From NCBI GenBank assembly GCA_951812325.1, contig OX638294.1:4378859-4442858 (forward strand): 64,000 nucleotides of DNA, in the 5' to 3' direction. Source of the stretch: an uncultured Thermoanaerobaculia bacterium. GTDB lineage: Bacteria > Acidobacteriota > Thermoanaerobaculia > Multivoradales > Multivoraceae. Both the position numbers and the translations under genes were made by a program. Below are positions 1 to 9,869 of this stretch, piece after piece. Positions within the stretch are counted from its first letter, which is position 1, and every line of letters starts with the position of its first letter. The notes beneath the pieces are model-generated. The model searched no databases. It was not told where the DNA came from and was given only the letters and a program-made list of their open reading frames with translations.

Positions 1-131
1 CCAGTCGCCCCGCTAACGCTAACCTCGCGCGGGGGCGTTGCTAGAGTGCCGAACCGGAACCAGCCCGCCGGGCCTTTGGAGTCGGAGCGGCCGATGCGCC
101 GCGGATCAGGAAAGGAAGCGAGAAGAGATCG

Positions 132-983
132 ATGGAAGTGGAACGCGTAGGCATCGTCGGCTGCGGGCTCATGGGACGGGGCATCGCGGAGGTCTGTTCA
201 AGGGCCGGGATCCCGGTCACCGTCAGGGAGATCAACCGGGACGTGCTCGATGCGGGTCTCGGCGCGGTGCGGAGGTCCCTGGCCAGGAGCCTGGAGCGGC
301 GGCGTATCGACGCCGAGGAGCACGACCGGGCGATCTCGAACCTGAGTGGCACGGTCGATCTTGCGGATCTTGCCGGTTCCGACCTGGTCATCGAGGCGAT
401 CGTCGAGGACCTCGAGACGAAGCGCGAGCTGTTCGTTTCCCTGGACGACATCGTCGGGGACGAGACGATCTTCGCCAGCAACACCTCCTCGCTGACCCTC
501 ACCCAACTCGCCGCTTCGACTTCGAGGCCGGACCGGTTCGTGGGGCTCCACTTCTTCAACCCGGTACCGGCGATGCGTCTGGTCGAAGTCGTCCGTACCC
601 TGATGACGTCGGACGAGGCCTACGATGCCTGCTGGAATCTCGCCGGGAGGGTTGGCAAGACGCCGGTCGCCTGCAGGGACAATTCCGGGTTCATCGTCAA
701 CCGCCTGCTGATTCCGTACCTGCTGGATGCAATCCGCGCCTACGAGAACGGCGTTGGCAGTCTGGAGGACATCGACACGGCGATGAAGCTGGGCTGCGGC
801 TATCCCATGGGGCCGTTCACGCTCTGCGACTTCATCGGCCTGGACACGATGTACTACGTGGCCAACATCATGTTCGACGAGTACCGCGAAACCCGCTTCG
901 CCCCGCCGACACTGCTCAAGCAGATGGTCCAGGCCGGGCAACTGGGACGCAAGACCGGCAAGGGGTTCTTTGACTACCGCTGA
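132..983 (+). CDS. hbd: 3-hydroxyacyl-CoA dehydrogenase (3-hydroxybutyryl-CoA type)
   Basis: A 283-residue NAD-dependent dehydrogenase that would oxidise 3-hydroxyacyl-CoA (or reduce acetoacetyl-CoA) in fatty-acid or butyrate/PHB-type metabolism. The N-terminus carries the Rossmann motif GIVGCGLMGRG (residues 7-17). The family signature ASNTSSL is near 115, the catalytic His lies in GLHFFNPVP (His140), and the conserved Asn is in DNSGFIVNRLL. The C-terminal domain ends in the typical GRKTGKGFFDY. Length matches single-domain Hbd/PaaH enzymes. The start is the ATG preceded by the purine-rich AAGGAAGCGAGAAGAG. The last 14 bases overlap the next gene (phoH), so the two are probably cotranscribed although functionally unrelated. 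The exact chain length of the substrate cannot be told from sequence. Confidence 0.93.
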   Translation: MEVERVGIVGCGLMGRGIAEVCSRAGIPVTVREINRDVLDAGLGAVRRSLARSLERRRIDAEEHDRAISNLSGTVDLADLAGSDLVIEAIVEDLETKRELFVSLDDIVGDETIFASNTSSLTLTQLAASTSRPDRFVGLHFFNPVPAMRLVEVVRTLMTSDEAYDACWNLAGRVGKTPVACRDNSGFIVNRLLIPYLLDAIRAYENGVGSLEDIDTAMKLGCGYPMGPFTLCDFIGLDTMYYVANIMFDEYRETRFAPPTLLKQMVQAGQLGRKTGKGFFDYR

Positions 984-1974
984 ACCAGCGCCGGCGCAGG
1001 CACAGCTGGTTCTGCCCGAAGGCGCGGTGCAGGCGATCTGCGGTGCGCACGACGAGAACCTGCGCCGGGTCGAGAAGGCGCTCCATGTGACGCTCGGCGT
1101 GCGTGGGTCTGCGGTTCGAATCCACGGCACGGCAACGGCCGTTGGCCGGGCGGAGCGGCTGCTCACCGACCTCGGTACGCTGGCCGCGAGCGGGCGCCGG
1201 CTCAGCGGCGGCGATCTGGCGACCGCGCTGCGGGTCGTGGCCGCCGAACCGGCGGCCTCGCTGGTCGATTTCTTCAGGACCGGGGCGTTGATCCAGGCCT
1301 CGCGTCGTCCGGTCTCTCCGCGCAGCCTGAACCAGAAGCGCTACCTGCGCGCCATGCTGGATCACGATCTGGTCATCTCGACCGGGCCGGCGGGCACGGG
1401 CAAGACCTATCTGGCGGTGGCGGTGGCGGCTTCCGCGCTCAAGCAGGAGCAGGTGCAGCGCATCGTGCTGGCCCGGCCGGCGGTCGAGGCGGGCGAGAAG
1501 CTCGGGTTCCTTCCCGGCGACCTGGCGGAGAAGGTGAACCCCTACCTGCGGCCGCTCTACGACGCTCTCTACGACATCATCGGCTTCGACAAGGTCTCGC
1601 GGATGATGGAGCGCGAGGTGATCGAGGTGGCGCCGCTCGCGTTCATGCGGGGACGCTCCCTCAACGACAGCTTCATCATTCTCGACGAGGCGCAGAATAC
1701 GACGCCCGAACAGATGAAGATGTTCCTGACCCGTATCGGCTTCAACTCGAAGGCGGTGGTCAACGGGGACATCACGCAGGTCGACCTGCCGTTTGGCCAG
1801 CGATCGGGCCTCAAGCACGCTCTGGAAGTGCTGCGGGGCGAGGAGGGCATGGCATTCGTGCGCTTCGAGCGGTCCGACGTGGTTCGCCACGAACTCGTGC
1901 AGCGGATCGTCGGCGCCTATGACCGTTGGGAGGATCGTTTCGGCTCCGACCCGGCGCGGCACGAGGTCCCGTGA
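970..1974 (+). CDS. phoH: PhoH family ATPase
   Basis: PhoH-like P-loop ATPase of 334 residues, usual length for the family. Walker A is GPAGTGKT (139-146) and Walker B is FIILDEAQN (about 233-241). The N-terminal about 110 residues include the small KH-like/PhoH N-terminal part. The start is a TTG that overlaps the end of the upstream dehydrogenase by 14 bases; no other in-frame start would keep the N-terminal domain. PhoH proteins are linked to RNA metabolism and are commonly encoded next to the HD phosphodiesterase, ybeY and era, exactly as here. Its stop overlaps the next start as GTGA, so translation is probably coupled. Confidence 0.93.
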   Translation: MTTAEPAPAQAQLVLPEGAVQAICGAHDENLRRVEKALHVTLGVRGSAVRIHGTATAVGRAERLLTDLGTLAASGRRLSGGDLATALRVVAAEPAASLVDFFRTGALIQASRRPVSPRSLNQKRYLRAMLDHDLVISTGPAGTGKTYLAVAVAASALKQEQVQRIVLARPAVEAGEKLGFLPGDLAEKVNPYLRPLYDALYDIIGFDKVSRMMEREVIEVAPLAFMRGRSLNDSFIILDEAQNTTPEQMKMFLTRIGFNSKAVVNGDITQVDLPFGQRSGLKHALEVLRGEEGMAFVRFERSDVVRHELVQRIVGAYDRWEDRFGSDPARHEVP

Positions 1975-4388
1975 GCGCGTCGGCGAACATGACGCGGCGC
2001 CGGCGGAACGCCCGCCGCCGGCAGGCGCGCAAGCGGCTGCGGCGCAGCATGTTCCGCCGCCACGGCGAGCGGTTGACCGTCGCCGGCCTGTGGCACTACG
2101 TGCTGGAACGCGACGTCGTCTGGGTCGTGTTCCTGGTCCTGGCCGGTACCTGGATCATGGTTCCGACCGATGTCTTCTTCGGGCCGGGGCTCAGTGAGGG
2201 CGAGATCGCGAGTCGCGACCATCACGCGACGCGTGATGTCCTGATCCCGGATGAGGCGACGTCGGAAGAGCTGAAGCAGCGGGCGCGCTCCGGTGTCCGG
2301 CCGCTCTACGATTTCGATGCCTCTCAGGCCGAGGAGCTGGAGGGGCGGATCGGGCGGCTGTTCGAGATCGAGCGGGGCTTCGACGAAGTGGCCGATCTTC
2401 TGCGCGAGGAGGACGTGACCTCCGAACGGCGGCTGCGGCTGCGGGAGGGCAGCGACCTGAGGGTCGACGAGAGCCACGCCGAGCTTCTCGCCGCCCGCAC
2501 CGGCGGGGAGAACGCCGGTGCGGAGCTCGAGGAGCGCCTCGTGCAGCTGGTCGGGTTCCTGCTGAGGGCGGGGATCGTCGAGAACAAGGAGACCCTGCTC
2601 CAGAACCGGCTCGAGGGTGTGACGCTGCGCAACCTGAGGACCGGCGAGGAGTCGGTCCAGTTCGACCTCTTCGGCTACCGGGGGTACCCGGTCGAGGTGG
2701 AAAGCTACCTGGAGGAGGAGGTGGGCCGGTGGGGCGGCTGGTCGCGGTCCGACCGGGAAACGGTCGTCGATTTCCTGATGGTGAACCTGGCCCCCAACAT
2801 CTACCTGAATCTGAACGAAACGCAGGAACGCCGCAACGCGGAGGCGGAGAAGGTCGGACAGGTGTTCAACCAGATCCGCGCCGGCCAGGTCATCGTGCGC
2901 AAGGGCGAACTGGTCGACCGGGAGGCGATCAGCCTGTTGCAGGAGATGAGGGGCAGCGAGCGGACGCTGCCCCGACTCCGATCGCCGCTGGCGTCGGCGC
3001 TGTTGCTGGGGCTGGCGGTGGCGTTCCTGTGGATCGCGTTCCGGCGCAAGCATCTGGTCACCGTCGGGGCCGGCGCCTTCGGCGGCGTTGCCCTGCTGCT
3101 GATCCTGGCTCTCCTGGCGACCCGTCTCGGCTTCGTGGTGGCCGAAGCGCTCGCCGCCTCGTTCGAGATCGAGGCATTCGGTGCAGCGCGGAGCTACGGC
3201 TTCGCGATTCCCTTCGCCGCGGTCGCGCTTCTGGTGTCGGTTCTCTACGGGCGCGGCGCCGGGTTGCTCGCCGGCCTGGCCTTCTCCGTGCTGGTGGGGC
3301 GTCTCGGAGGGGCGGAGGCAGGCGCCGCGGCGCCCGGACTGGTGGGCGGCACGATGCTCTATTCCCTGACCGGCAGTCTCGCCGCCCTGGTCGCTCTCGA
3401 TCAGGTGAAGCAGCGGTCCGCGGTGATCAGGGCGGGCCTGCTGGTCGGACTCGTCAACATGGCCTCGGTGACGGTGGTGTCTCTGCTGGACGAGAACGGC
3501 GGCACGATCGCCGGCTGGGGCTTTGAACTGCTCTGCGGACTTCTGGGCGGCCTGCTGGTCGCGGCCGCGGCCGGTTTCGCGATCCCCGTGTTCGAGGCGG
3601 TGCTGTTCCTGACCACCGACCTGAAGCTGATGGAGCTCTCGGACACGAACAGTCCGCTCCTGCGGCGGCTTGCCTTTGAAGCGCCCGGGACCTTCCAGCA
3701 CTCGCTGATGGTCGCCAATCTGGCCAAGGCGGGCTGCGAGGCGGTGGGCGGCAACCCGACACTGGCCTATGTGGGAGGCCTCTACCACGACATCGGCAAG
3801 GTCCTGCGGCCACGGTACTTCGTGGAGAATCAGCGCGACGGCGACAACCCGCACGACGGCCTCGCACCGTCGATGTCGGCGCTGATTCTCGTCGATCATG
3901 TGAAGCAGGGCGTCCTCCTCGCTCGGGAGCAGGGCCTGCCGCAGCCGATCGTGGACGCGATCGAACAGCACCACGGCACCCGCGCGGTCGGCTACTTCCT
4001 CGCCCGCGCGAAGGAGTGCGCGAAGCCGGGGCAGTCGATCAACGAGTCCCAGTACCGCTACATGGGTCCGATGCCCCAGAACAAGACGATGGGCGTCCTG
4101 ATGGTCGCGGACACGGTGGAGGCCGCGAGCCGAACCCTGGGGGACTTCTCCGAGGATTCGATTCGGGAACTGGTGACGCGTCTCCTGGACGACATCGTCG
4201 AGAACGGCCAGCTCGATCAGACGGATCTGACGCTGTCGGACCTGCGACGGCTGAGCTACACGGTGCAGAATGTCCTCAAGACGATCCACCATCACCGGGT
4301 GGAGTACCCGGGCTTCGAGTGGCATGGGGAGGGCCGGGATTCGCCGGGCGTTCTTCCCGTCGGCGCCGGAAGCGGCGGGGACGGGTAG
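1971..4388 (+). CDS. 7TM-HD phosphodiesterase (PgpH-like)
   Basis: About 805 residues. A basic N-terminus ([11 protein letters not shown]) precedes one membrane helix (VVWVVFLVLAGTWIMV). A large extracytoplasmic region follows, then a block of seven helices at about residues 340-550, then a cytoplasmic HD hydrolase domain with HSLMVANLAKAG (near 577) and GLYHDIGK (near 605). This is the architecture of the 7TMR-HDED/HDIG family; characterised members (PgpH) hydrolyse cyclic di-AMP. Substrate here is inferred. The GTG at 1971 overlaps the phoH stop (GTGA); the ATG at 1989 is an alternative start giving a protein 6 residues shorter. It sits in the conserved phoH-HD-ybeY-era order. Confidence 0.9.
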   Translation: MSASANMTRRRRNARRRQARKRLRRSMFRRHGERLTVAGLWHYVLERDVVWVVFLVLAGTWIMVPTDVFFGPGLSEGEIASRDHHATRDVLIPDEATSEELKQRARSGVRPLYDFDASQAEELEGRIGRLFEIERGFDEVADLLREEDVTSERRLRLREGSDLRVDESHAELLAARTGGENAGAELEERLVQLVGFLLRAGIVENKETLLQNRLEGVTLRNLRTGEESVQFDLFGYRGYPVEVESYLEEEVGRWGGWSRSDRETVVDFLMVNLAPNIYLNLNETQERRNAEAEKVGQVFNQIRAGQVIVRKGELVDREAISLLQEMRGSERTLPRLRSPLASALLLGLAVAFLWIAFRRKHLVTVGAGAFGGVALLLILALLATRLGFVVAEALAASFEIEAFGAARSYGFAIPFAAVALLVSVLYGRGAGLLAGLAFSVLVGRLGGAEAGAAAPGLVGGTMLYSLTGSLAALVALDQVKQRSAVIRAGLLVGLVNMASVTVVSLLDENGGTIAGWGFELLCGLLGGLLVAAAAGFAIPVFEAVLFLTTDLKLMELSDTNSPLLRRLAFEAPGTFQHSLMVANLAKAGCEAVGGNPTLAYVGGLYHDIGKVLRPRYFVENQRDGDNPHDGLAPSMSALILVDHVKQGVLLAREQGLPQPIVDAIEQHHGTRAVGYFLARAKECAKPGQSINESQYRYMGPMPQNKTMGVLMVADTVEAASRTLGDFSEDSIRELVTRLLDDIVENGQLDQTDLTLSDLRRLSYTVQNVLKTIHHHRVEYPGFEWHGEGRDSPGVLPVGAGSGGDG

Positions 4389-4407
4389 CGCCCCGACGAT
4401 CCGGCGG

Positions 4408-5709
4408 ATGGCGATGATCGATCTGCAGGTGGCGGCTGCCGTCGAAACCGACTGCCGCGCGCATGTTCCCGGGCTCCGCCGGTTCGTGCGCGATGTGGTC
4501 GCGGAACTGGCGCCTGCCTGCGCGAGCCTGACTCTGCGGCTCACGGGCGACGATGAGATCCGGGATCTGAACCACCGCTACCGGGAGGTCGACAGGGCGA
4601 CGGACGTGCTCTCCTTCCCGGGCGAGGCGACACCGGAGGGGCCGCACCTGGGCGATGTCGTCATCTCGGTGGAGACTGCGCGGGCGCGCAGCGGCACAGC
4701 CCTGCGGCGGGAACTCCAGGTGCTCGCACTCCACGGAATCCTCCACTGCCTGGGCTACGACCATGAGACGGACGACGGCGAGATGGAAGCCCTGGAGCAG
4801 CGGCTGCGGGAGCGCATCAGGGAACCGTGCAGGACCGGAACGGTAGCGTTCGTCGGGCGTCCGAACGCCGGCAAATCGACCCTGATGAACCGGATGCTGG
4901 GCGAGAAGCTGGCGATCGTCTCCGACAAGCCGCAGACGACCCGCCACCGGCTGATCGGCATCCTGACCACGGAGCGCGGCCAGATCGTGTTCCACGACAC
5001 CCCCGGTCTGCACCGACCCCTGCATCGGCTGAACCGGCGCATGGTCCACGCCGCCTCCGCCGCCCTCGGGGAAGCCGACGTCGTTTGCCTGATCCGCGAC
5101 GCGGCGGCTCCGTTCGGCAGGGGCGAAGCCTACGCTCTGGAGCTTGTCGCCGCCGCGGCCGCCGGGCGGCCCATCCTGTGCCTGCTGAACAAGATCGACC
5201 AGGTCTCGAAACCGAAGCTCCTGCCCGAGATCGAGCGTTACGCAGACCGTGGCTTGTTCGAGGAGATCGTGCCCATCTCGGCGCTCACCGGGGACGGTGT
5301 GGAACGGGTCCTGGAGATCCTCTGGCGTCACCTGCCGACGGGCGAGCGCCGCCACGACCCGGAGCTCTTGACCGTGCACACGGAGCGGTTCCTGGCAGCG
5401 GAGCTCATCCGGGAGAAGGTGCTCGAGCAGACGCACGACGAGCTGCCCTTCACCACCGCGGTCGTGATCGAAGCCTGGGAGGAGGGCGCGAAACGAACGG
5501 ATCTGCTGGCGCACATCCTCGTCGACCGGGACAGCCACAAGGGCATCGTGGTCGGTCGTGGCGGCAAGCGGATCAAGGAGATCGGCACCGCCGCCCGCCG
5601 GGACCTGGAGGCCTTTCTGGGCCGGCGGGTGTACCTCGAGTTGCAGGTCCGGACCCATCCCGGATGGCGCGAGGACATGGCGGTGCTCGGGCGGCTGGAA
5701 ACGGGGTAG
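4408..5709 (+). CDS. YbeY-Era fusion: rRNA maturation endonuclease joined to GTPase Era
   Basis: One uninterrupted 433-residue frame holding two normally separate ribosome-assembly proteins. Residues 1-137 are YbeY: zinc motif HGILHCLGYDH with His109, His113 and His119, plus the conserved ATDVLSFP. From about 142 the chain is Era: G1 GRPNAGKST (150-158), DTPG (G3), NKID (G4), then the C-terminal KH domain with IVVGRGGKRIKEIG. YbeY acts in 16S rRNA 3'-end processing and Era binds that same 3' end, so the fusion joins two factors working at one site. The linker is only a few residues after the YbeY C-terminal helix (RLRERIREPCRTGT). Start ATG 4408; ATG 4414 is equally possible. 19 bases separate it from the HD gene. 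Confidence 0.92.
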   Translation: MAMIDLQVAAAVETDCRAHVPGLRRFVRDVVAELAPACASLTLRLTGDDEIRDLNHRYREVDRATDVLSFPGEATPEGPHLGDVVISVETARARSGTALRRELQVLALHGILHCLGYDHETDDGEMEALEQRLRERIREPCRTGTVAFVGRPNAGKSTLMNRMLGEKLAIVSDKPQTTRHRLIGILTTERGQIVFHDTPGLHRPLHRLNRRMVHAASAALGEADVVCLIRDAAAPFGRGEAYALELVAAAAAGRPILCLLNKIDQVSKPKLLPEIERYADRGLFEEIVPISALTGDGVERVLEILWRHLPTGERRHDPELLTVHTERFLAAELIREKVLEQTHDELPFTTAVVIEAWEEGAKRTDLLAHILVDRDSHKGIVVGRGGKRIKEIGTAARRDLEAFLGRRVYLELQVRTHPGWREDMAVLGRLETG

Positions 5710-6096
5710 CTCCCCGAAGTGCATCACAGGCTCCGGGGGCCTCCTCGCTACTTTCCTCGCCCCTCCGGGGTCGGAAGCGCCGTGCCACCGCCCGACTTCT
5801 GCTCGCTGGCCACCTCCGGCTGACGGGTGTCGAGCACGCGTCCTGACATCGATCCTCCCTGTAACGGCGTTTCCGCTGTGTCACGTACGTTGGCGGGGAG
5901 GGCCGGGGTTTCCGGGGAGCTGTGTCGTTCTGTCCGGTTTTGGTCTTCTCTTGTCCGGTTTCTGTCCTCCCATGACCGGACTTGGCGCTCTACCTTCTCT
6001 ATACTGTTTGACGATGAACACGCCGGCCGGATGCGCTCCCCTAAGGTACTTCAAGGCGATACGTCCGGGTGTAGACCAACCGAAGGAGGTTGGCCG
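5710..6096. other. Intergenic region with leader of the VWFA gene
   Basis: 387 bases without a convincing gene. The first 200 bases are featureless GC-rich sequence. From 5931 there is a set of spaced repeats (listed separately), followed by a possible -10 box TATACT at 6000-6005 and, just before the next start, a strong ribosome-binding site AAGGAGGT at 6083-6090. No good -35 box sits at the correct distance, which fits an activator-dependent promoter, but that is inference. Confidence 0.5.
5931..5981 (+). promoter_or_regulatory. Three half-sites spaced 21 bp (candidate operator)
   Basis: TGTCCGGTTT occurs at 5931-5940 and again at 5952-5961, exactly 21 bp apart. An inverted version (TGACCGGAC) follows at 5973-5981, again 21 bp on. 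Sites two helical turns apart, ending about 18 bp before a TATACT box, look like binding sites for a dimeric or oligomeric activator of the downstream secreted VWFA gene. The regulator is unknown. Confidence 0.45.
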
Positions 6097-7887
6097 ATGA
6101 AGAAACTGCTCTCGCTCCTCGTGTTGTCGCTCTTGCCGTTGGCAGCGGGCCTTCCCGCGCAGCAGATGGAGACGTTCGGCGAAACCGTAGACGTTGAAGT
6201 GTTTGAAGTGAACGTGGTCGTCACCGACCGGAAAGGGCGACCGGTCCATGGCTTGAGGCAGGAGGACTTCGAACTGGTCGTGGACGGCCAAGCTGTCGAG
6301 GTGACGAACTTCTTCGAGTCGACGGTCTATCTTGAGGTTCCGGGAGCCCCCGCCGCATCCCTTCCCGGGGAATCGGAAGGCCCTGGGGAATCGGAAGGCC
6401 CTGGGGAATCGGAAGGCGTCAAGGTCGAGGCTCCCGGAGCTGCGCCACCGCTCACCGTTGTTCTTCACCTCGACGACCTGAACCTCTACCCGCCACACCG
6501 CACCCGGTTTCTGAGACGGCTGGAGCGGGCGGTCGAGCCCTGGAGGCGACTCAGGGCGCGCTTCATGCTGACGACGTTCGTGGATCGCCTGGAGGTGGTC
6601 ATGCCGCCCACGAGCGACCTGGATGCGCTTCTGGCCGAGGCGGCCGGGCGGTCGAAGGGGCAGGCGCGCGCAATTCAGGTGGGCCGCCAACGCCTGACCG
6701 CCATTCACCGCATGGCCCTCTCGGACGAGACTTGCCGCAAGTTTCGGGACTGCAGGCCCTGTATCGACAACTGGGCCGAACTCCTCGGCATCGCGCGCAA
6801 CTGGGCGGCTGCGGAGTCGACGCGCGTGGCCGTCGCCGCGGACGGTCTGCTCGACCTGACAAGCACTCTGTCGGGCATATCGGGAAGGAAGGCCGTCATC
6901 TACGTCAGCGATGGCCTGTCGCAGCGGCCGGGCATTTCCCTCTTCGCCTATCTGACGGAGCAGATCTGTCCAGCAACAACCGGCGAGGTGGCGAGCAAGC
7001 ACTCCGAGGTGAACGCGGAGATGTCAAGCTACGACGAGAGTCGCCGCTTCAATCGGTTGTCTGCCCATGCCAACGCGAATCAGGTGACGTTCTACACTCT
7101 GGACGCCGCTGGAGTTCGTGGCGGCGGTACGGCCGATGTTTCGTTCGCCGATCTTCGGTACGCGCCCTCGGGCAACAACGCGAGCATTCATCGCATGAAC
7201 GCTCAGGGCGGCCTCTTTCTGCTCGCCTCGGAGACCGGCGGCAAGATGCTTGTCAACTCGAACGATGCGGCGGAGCTTCTGGACGACGTGACGGAGCATG
7301 TGACGGCGAGCTACTCGCTCGGTTTCGTGCTCTCGAGCCGTCGCCCCGGCGAGATCCGTCAAGTTGGCCTGGAACTCGCGCCCGGCGTCGCGAAAGGCAG
7401 ACGATTGGCCTATCGCCGGAGCTTCCGCGACAAGACGCTGGATGAGCGCCTGGCGGAGCGGCTCCTCTCGGCGGCCTACGTGGGAGGCGGGGCGAACTCG
7501 CTCGACGTCGAGTTGTCTTTCGCGGGTTCAAGACCGCTGGGCGGGAATGTCCACGCGCTTGACGTGGAGGTGGTCGTTCCGGAGAGCAGCATCATGGCCC
7601 TCCCGGGCAGGAACGGCGAGAGTGGTCTGCTCCGCCTGTGGATGCTCGCGGTGGAACAGGAGAAGGGCGCCCGGACCAGTGTGCGGCAACAGCAGTTCCA
7701 GGTTGGCGCCGCGAACGGCGTGTTGGCCGTGAACGGCGCATATCGCTTCGGCGTGGCCTTGAACCTGCCCGAAGGCAGTTACCACGTGGCGGTCGGCGTC
7801 CGCGACAGAATCACGGGTGTCACGTCCCTGCTGCGGCAAGACGTCACCGTGCCCCTTCAGCCGCTCCCTGCCGAGGACGGAATCTGA
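6097..7887 (+). CDS. Secreted VWFA-domain protein (acidobacterial VWFA-related family)
   Basis: 596 residues with a clear signal peptide ([23 protein letters not shown]). After it comes the family's N-terminal strand pattern [30 protein letters not shown], then a VWA-like domain ([16 protein letters not shown]; later [16 protein letters not shown]) and a C-terminal beta-rich part. This is the domain arrangement of the 'VWFA-related Acidobacterial' family, whose function is unknown; export to the periplasm or outside is expected. The classic MIDAS DxSxS is not intact (DDLN), so metal-dependent adhesion is doubtful. Start chosen for the perfect AAGGAGGT seven bases upstream. An 18-bp tandem repeat (6367-6420) lies in a variable loop. 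Confidence 0.85.
   Translation: MKKLLSLLVLSLLPLAAGLPAQQMETFGETVDVEVFEVNVVVTDRKGRPVHGLRQEDFELVVDGQAVEVTNFFESTVYLEVPGAPAASLPGESEGPGESEGPGESEGVKVEAPGAAPPLTVVLHLDDLNLYPPHRTRFLRRLERAVEPWRRLRARFMLTTFVDRLEVVMPPTSDLDALLAEAAGRSKGQARAIQVGRQRLTAIHRMALSDETCRKFRDCRPCIDNWAELLGIARNWAAAESTRVAVAADGLLDLTSTLSGISGRKAVIYVSDGLSQRPGISLFAYLTEQICPATTGEVASKHSEVNAEMSSYDESRRFNRLSAHANANQVTFYTLDAAGVRGGGTADVSFADLRYAPSGNNASIHRMNAQGGLFLLASETGGKMLVNSNDAAELLDDVTEHVTASYSLGFVLSSRRPGEIRQVGLELAPGVAKGRRLAYRRSFRDKTLDERLAERLLSAAYVGGGANSLDVELSFAGSRPLGGNVHALDVEVVVPESSIMALPGRNGESGLLRLWMLAVEQEKGARTSVRQQQFQVGAANGVLAVNGAYRFGVALNLPEGSYHVAVGVRDRITGVTSLLRQDVTVPLQPLPAEDGI
6367..6420 (+). repeat. 18-bp tandem repeat, 3 copies, in coding DNA
   Basis: Three head-to-tail copies of GGGGAATCGGAAGGCCCT at 6367-6384, 6385-6402 and 6403-6420 (the last varies in its final three bases), encoding GESEGP three times. 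The first two copies are identical, so the array is young and likely to vary in copy number. Confidence 0.95.
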
Positions 7888-8234
7888 AGCCGGATTCTGC
7901 GGCTTCGGTGCGGCCGGGCGCGCGCTGCACAATCGTCGGGGCGACTTCCGCAGGGGCGTTCCGGAGCCGCGAGAGAGCCGTTGGCTCGACTCCGGAGAGA
8001 TGCGCGTGGACACGCGATGAGGGCGCAGCTTGCGCGCCGGCATCCGGCCATGCGGGTTGCCAGTTCCAAACGACAGGCTGCGGCGTCGCCGAACGTGGGT
8101 TGCCAGTTGATGGGCTCGCTGATAGACAGTCGGCCCAGTGCTCTCGGGCATGTAGAAACCGGTCGGGTCGGCGGCTCGGCCATTCAGCTTTCGGCGCGGC
8201 TCGACCGCGGCAAGGAACAGCAAAGGAGAACGTC
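7888..8234. other. Intergenic region upstream of glutamine synthetase
   Basis: 347 bases with no convincing gene. It holds a 12-bp direct repeat GGGTTGCCAGTT at 8054-8065 and 8097-8108, start to start 43 bp (about four helical turns), which could be a regulator site. The ribosome-binding site AAAGGAGAA for the next gene is at 8222-8230. No convincing sigma-70 or sigma-54 promoter was found. Confidence 0.4.
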
Positions 8235-9656
<1,422 letters not shown>

Positions 9657-9698
9657 TCGGGAAGCCGGCGCCGTTGGCGCGCTCGGTGGATTCCGGAA

Positions 9699-9760
9699 TC
9701 GCGGGTCGGAAGACCCGCGACACTGGCCGGCCGCGCATCGCTGCGCGGCCGGCTCTTCTT
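9699..9760 (+). terminator. Double hairpin, rho-independent terminator of glnA
   Basis: Two hairpins in a row after the glnA stop. The first has stem TCGCGGGT/ACCCGCGA (9699-9706 with 9713-9720, six-base loop). The second has a perfect 11-bp stem GCCGGCCGCGC/GCGCGGCCGGC (9726-9736 with 9743-9753, six-base loop), followed directly by TCTTCTTT. The second is a textbook intrinsic terminator. Confidence 0.85.
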
Positions 9761-9869
9761 TCCCTGCAGGAATGGAGGCGACCTTGGCTGCTGGTAAGTT
9801 ACGCCTCCATCCCACAACGCGCGCCGACGAGCAAGCAGGCTCCGTCGTCAGCAGGAGGAGGTCCCTTCC

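Noticed and set aside
1917-4544. 875-codon minus-strand open frame opposite the HD phosphodiesterase
   Set aside because: Antisense shadow produced by high GC third positions; low-complexity Arg/His/Gln/Pro-rich sequence with no family features.
8041-8108. Possible sigma-54 promoter (GGC...TTGC) before glnA
   Set aside because: The GG/GC spacing is one base too long and the flanking consensus is missing.
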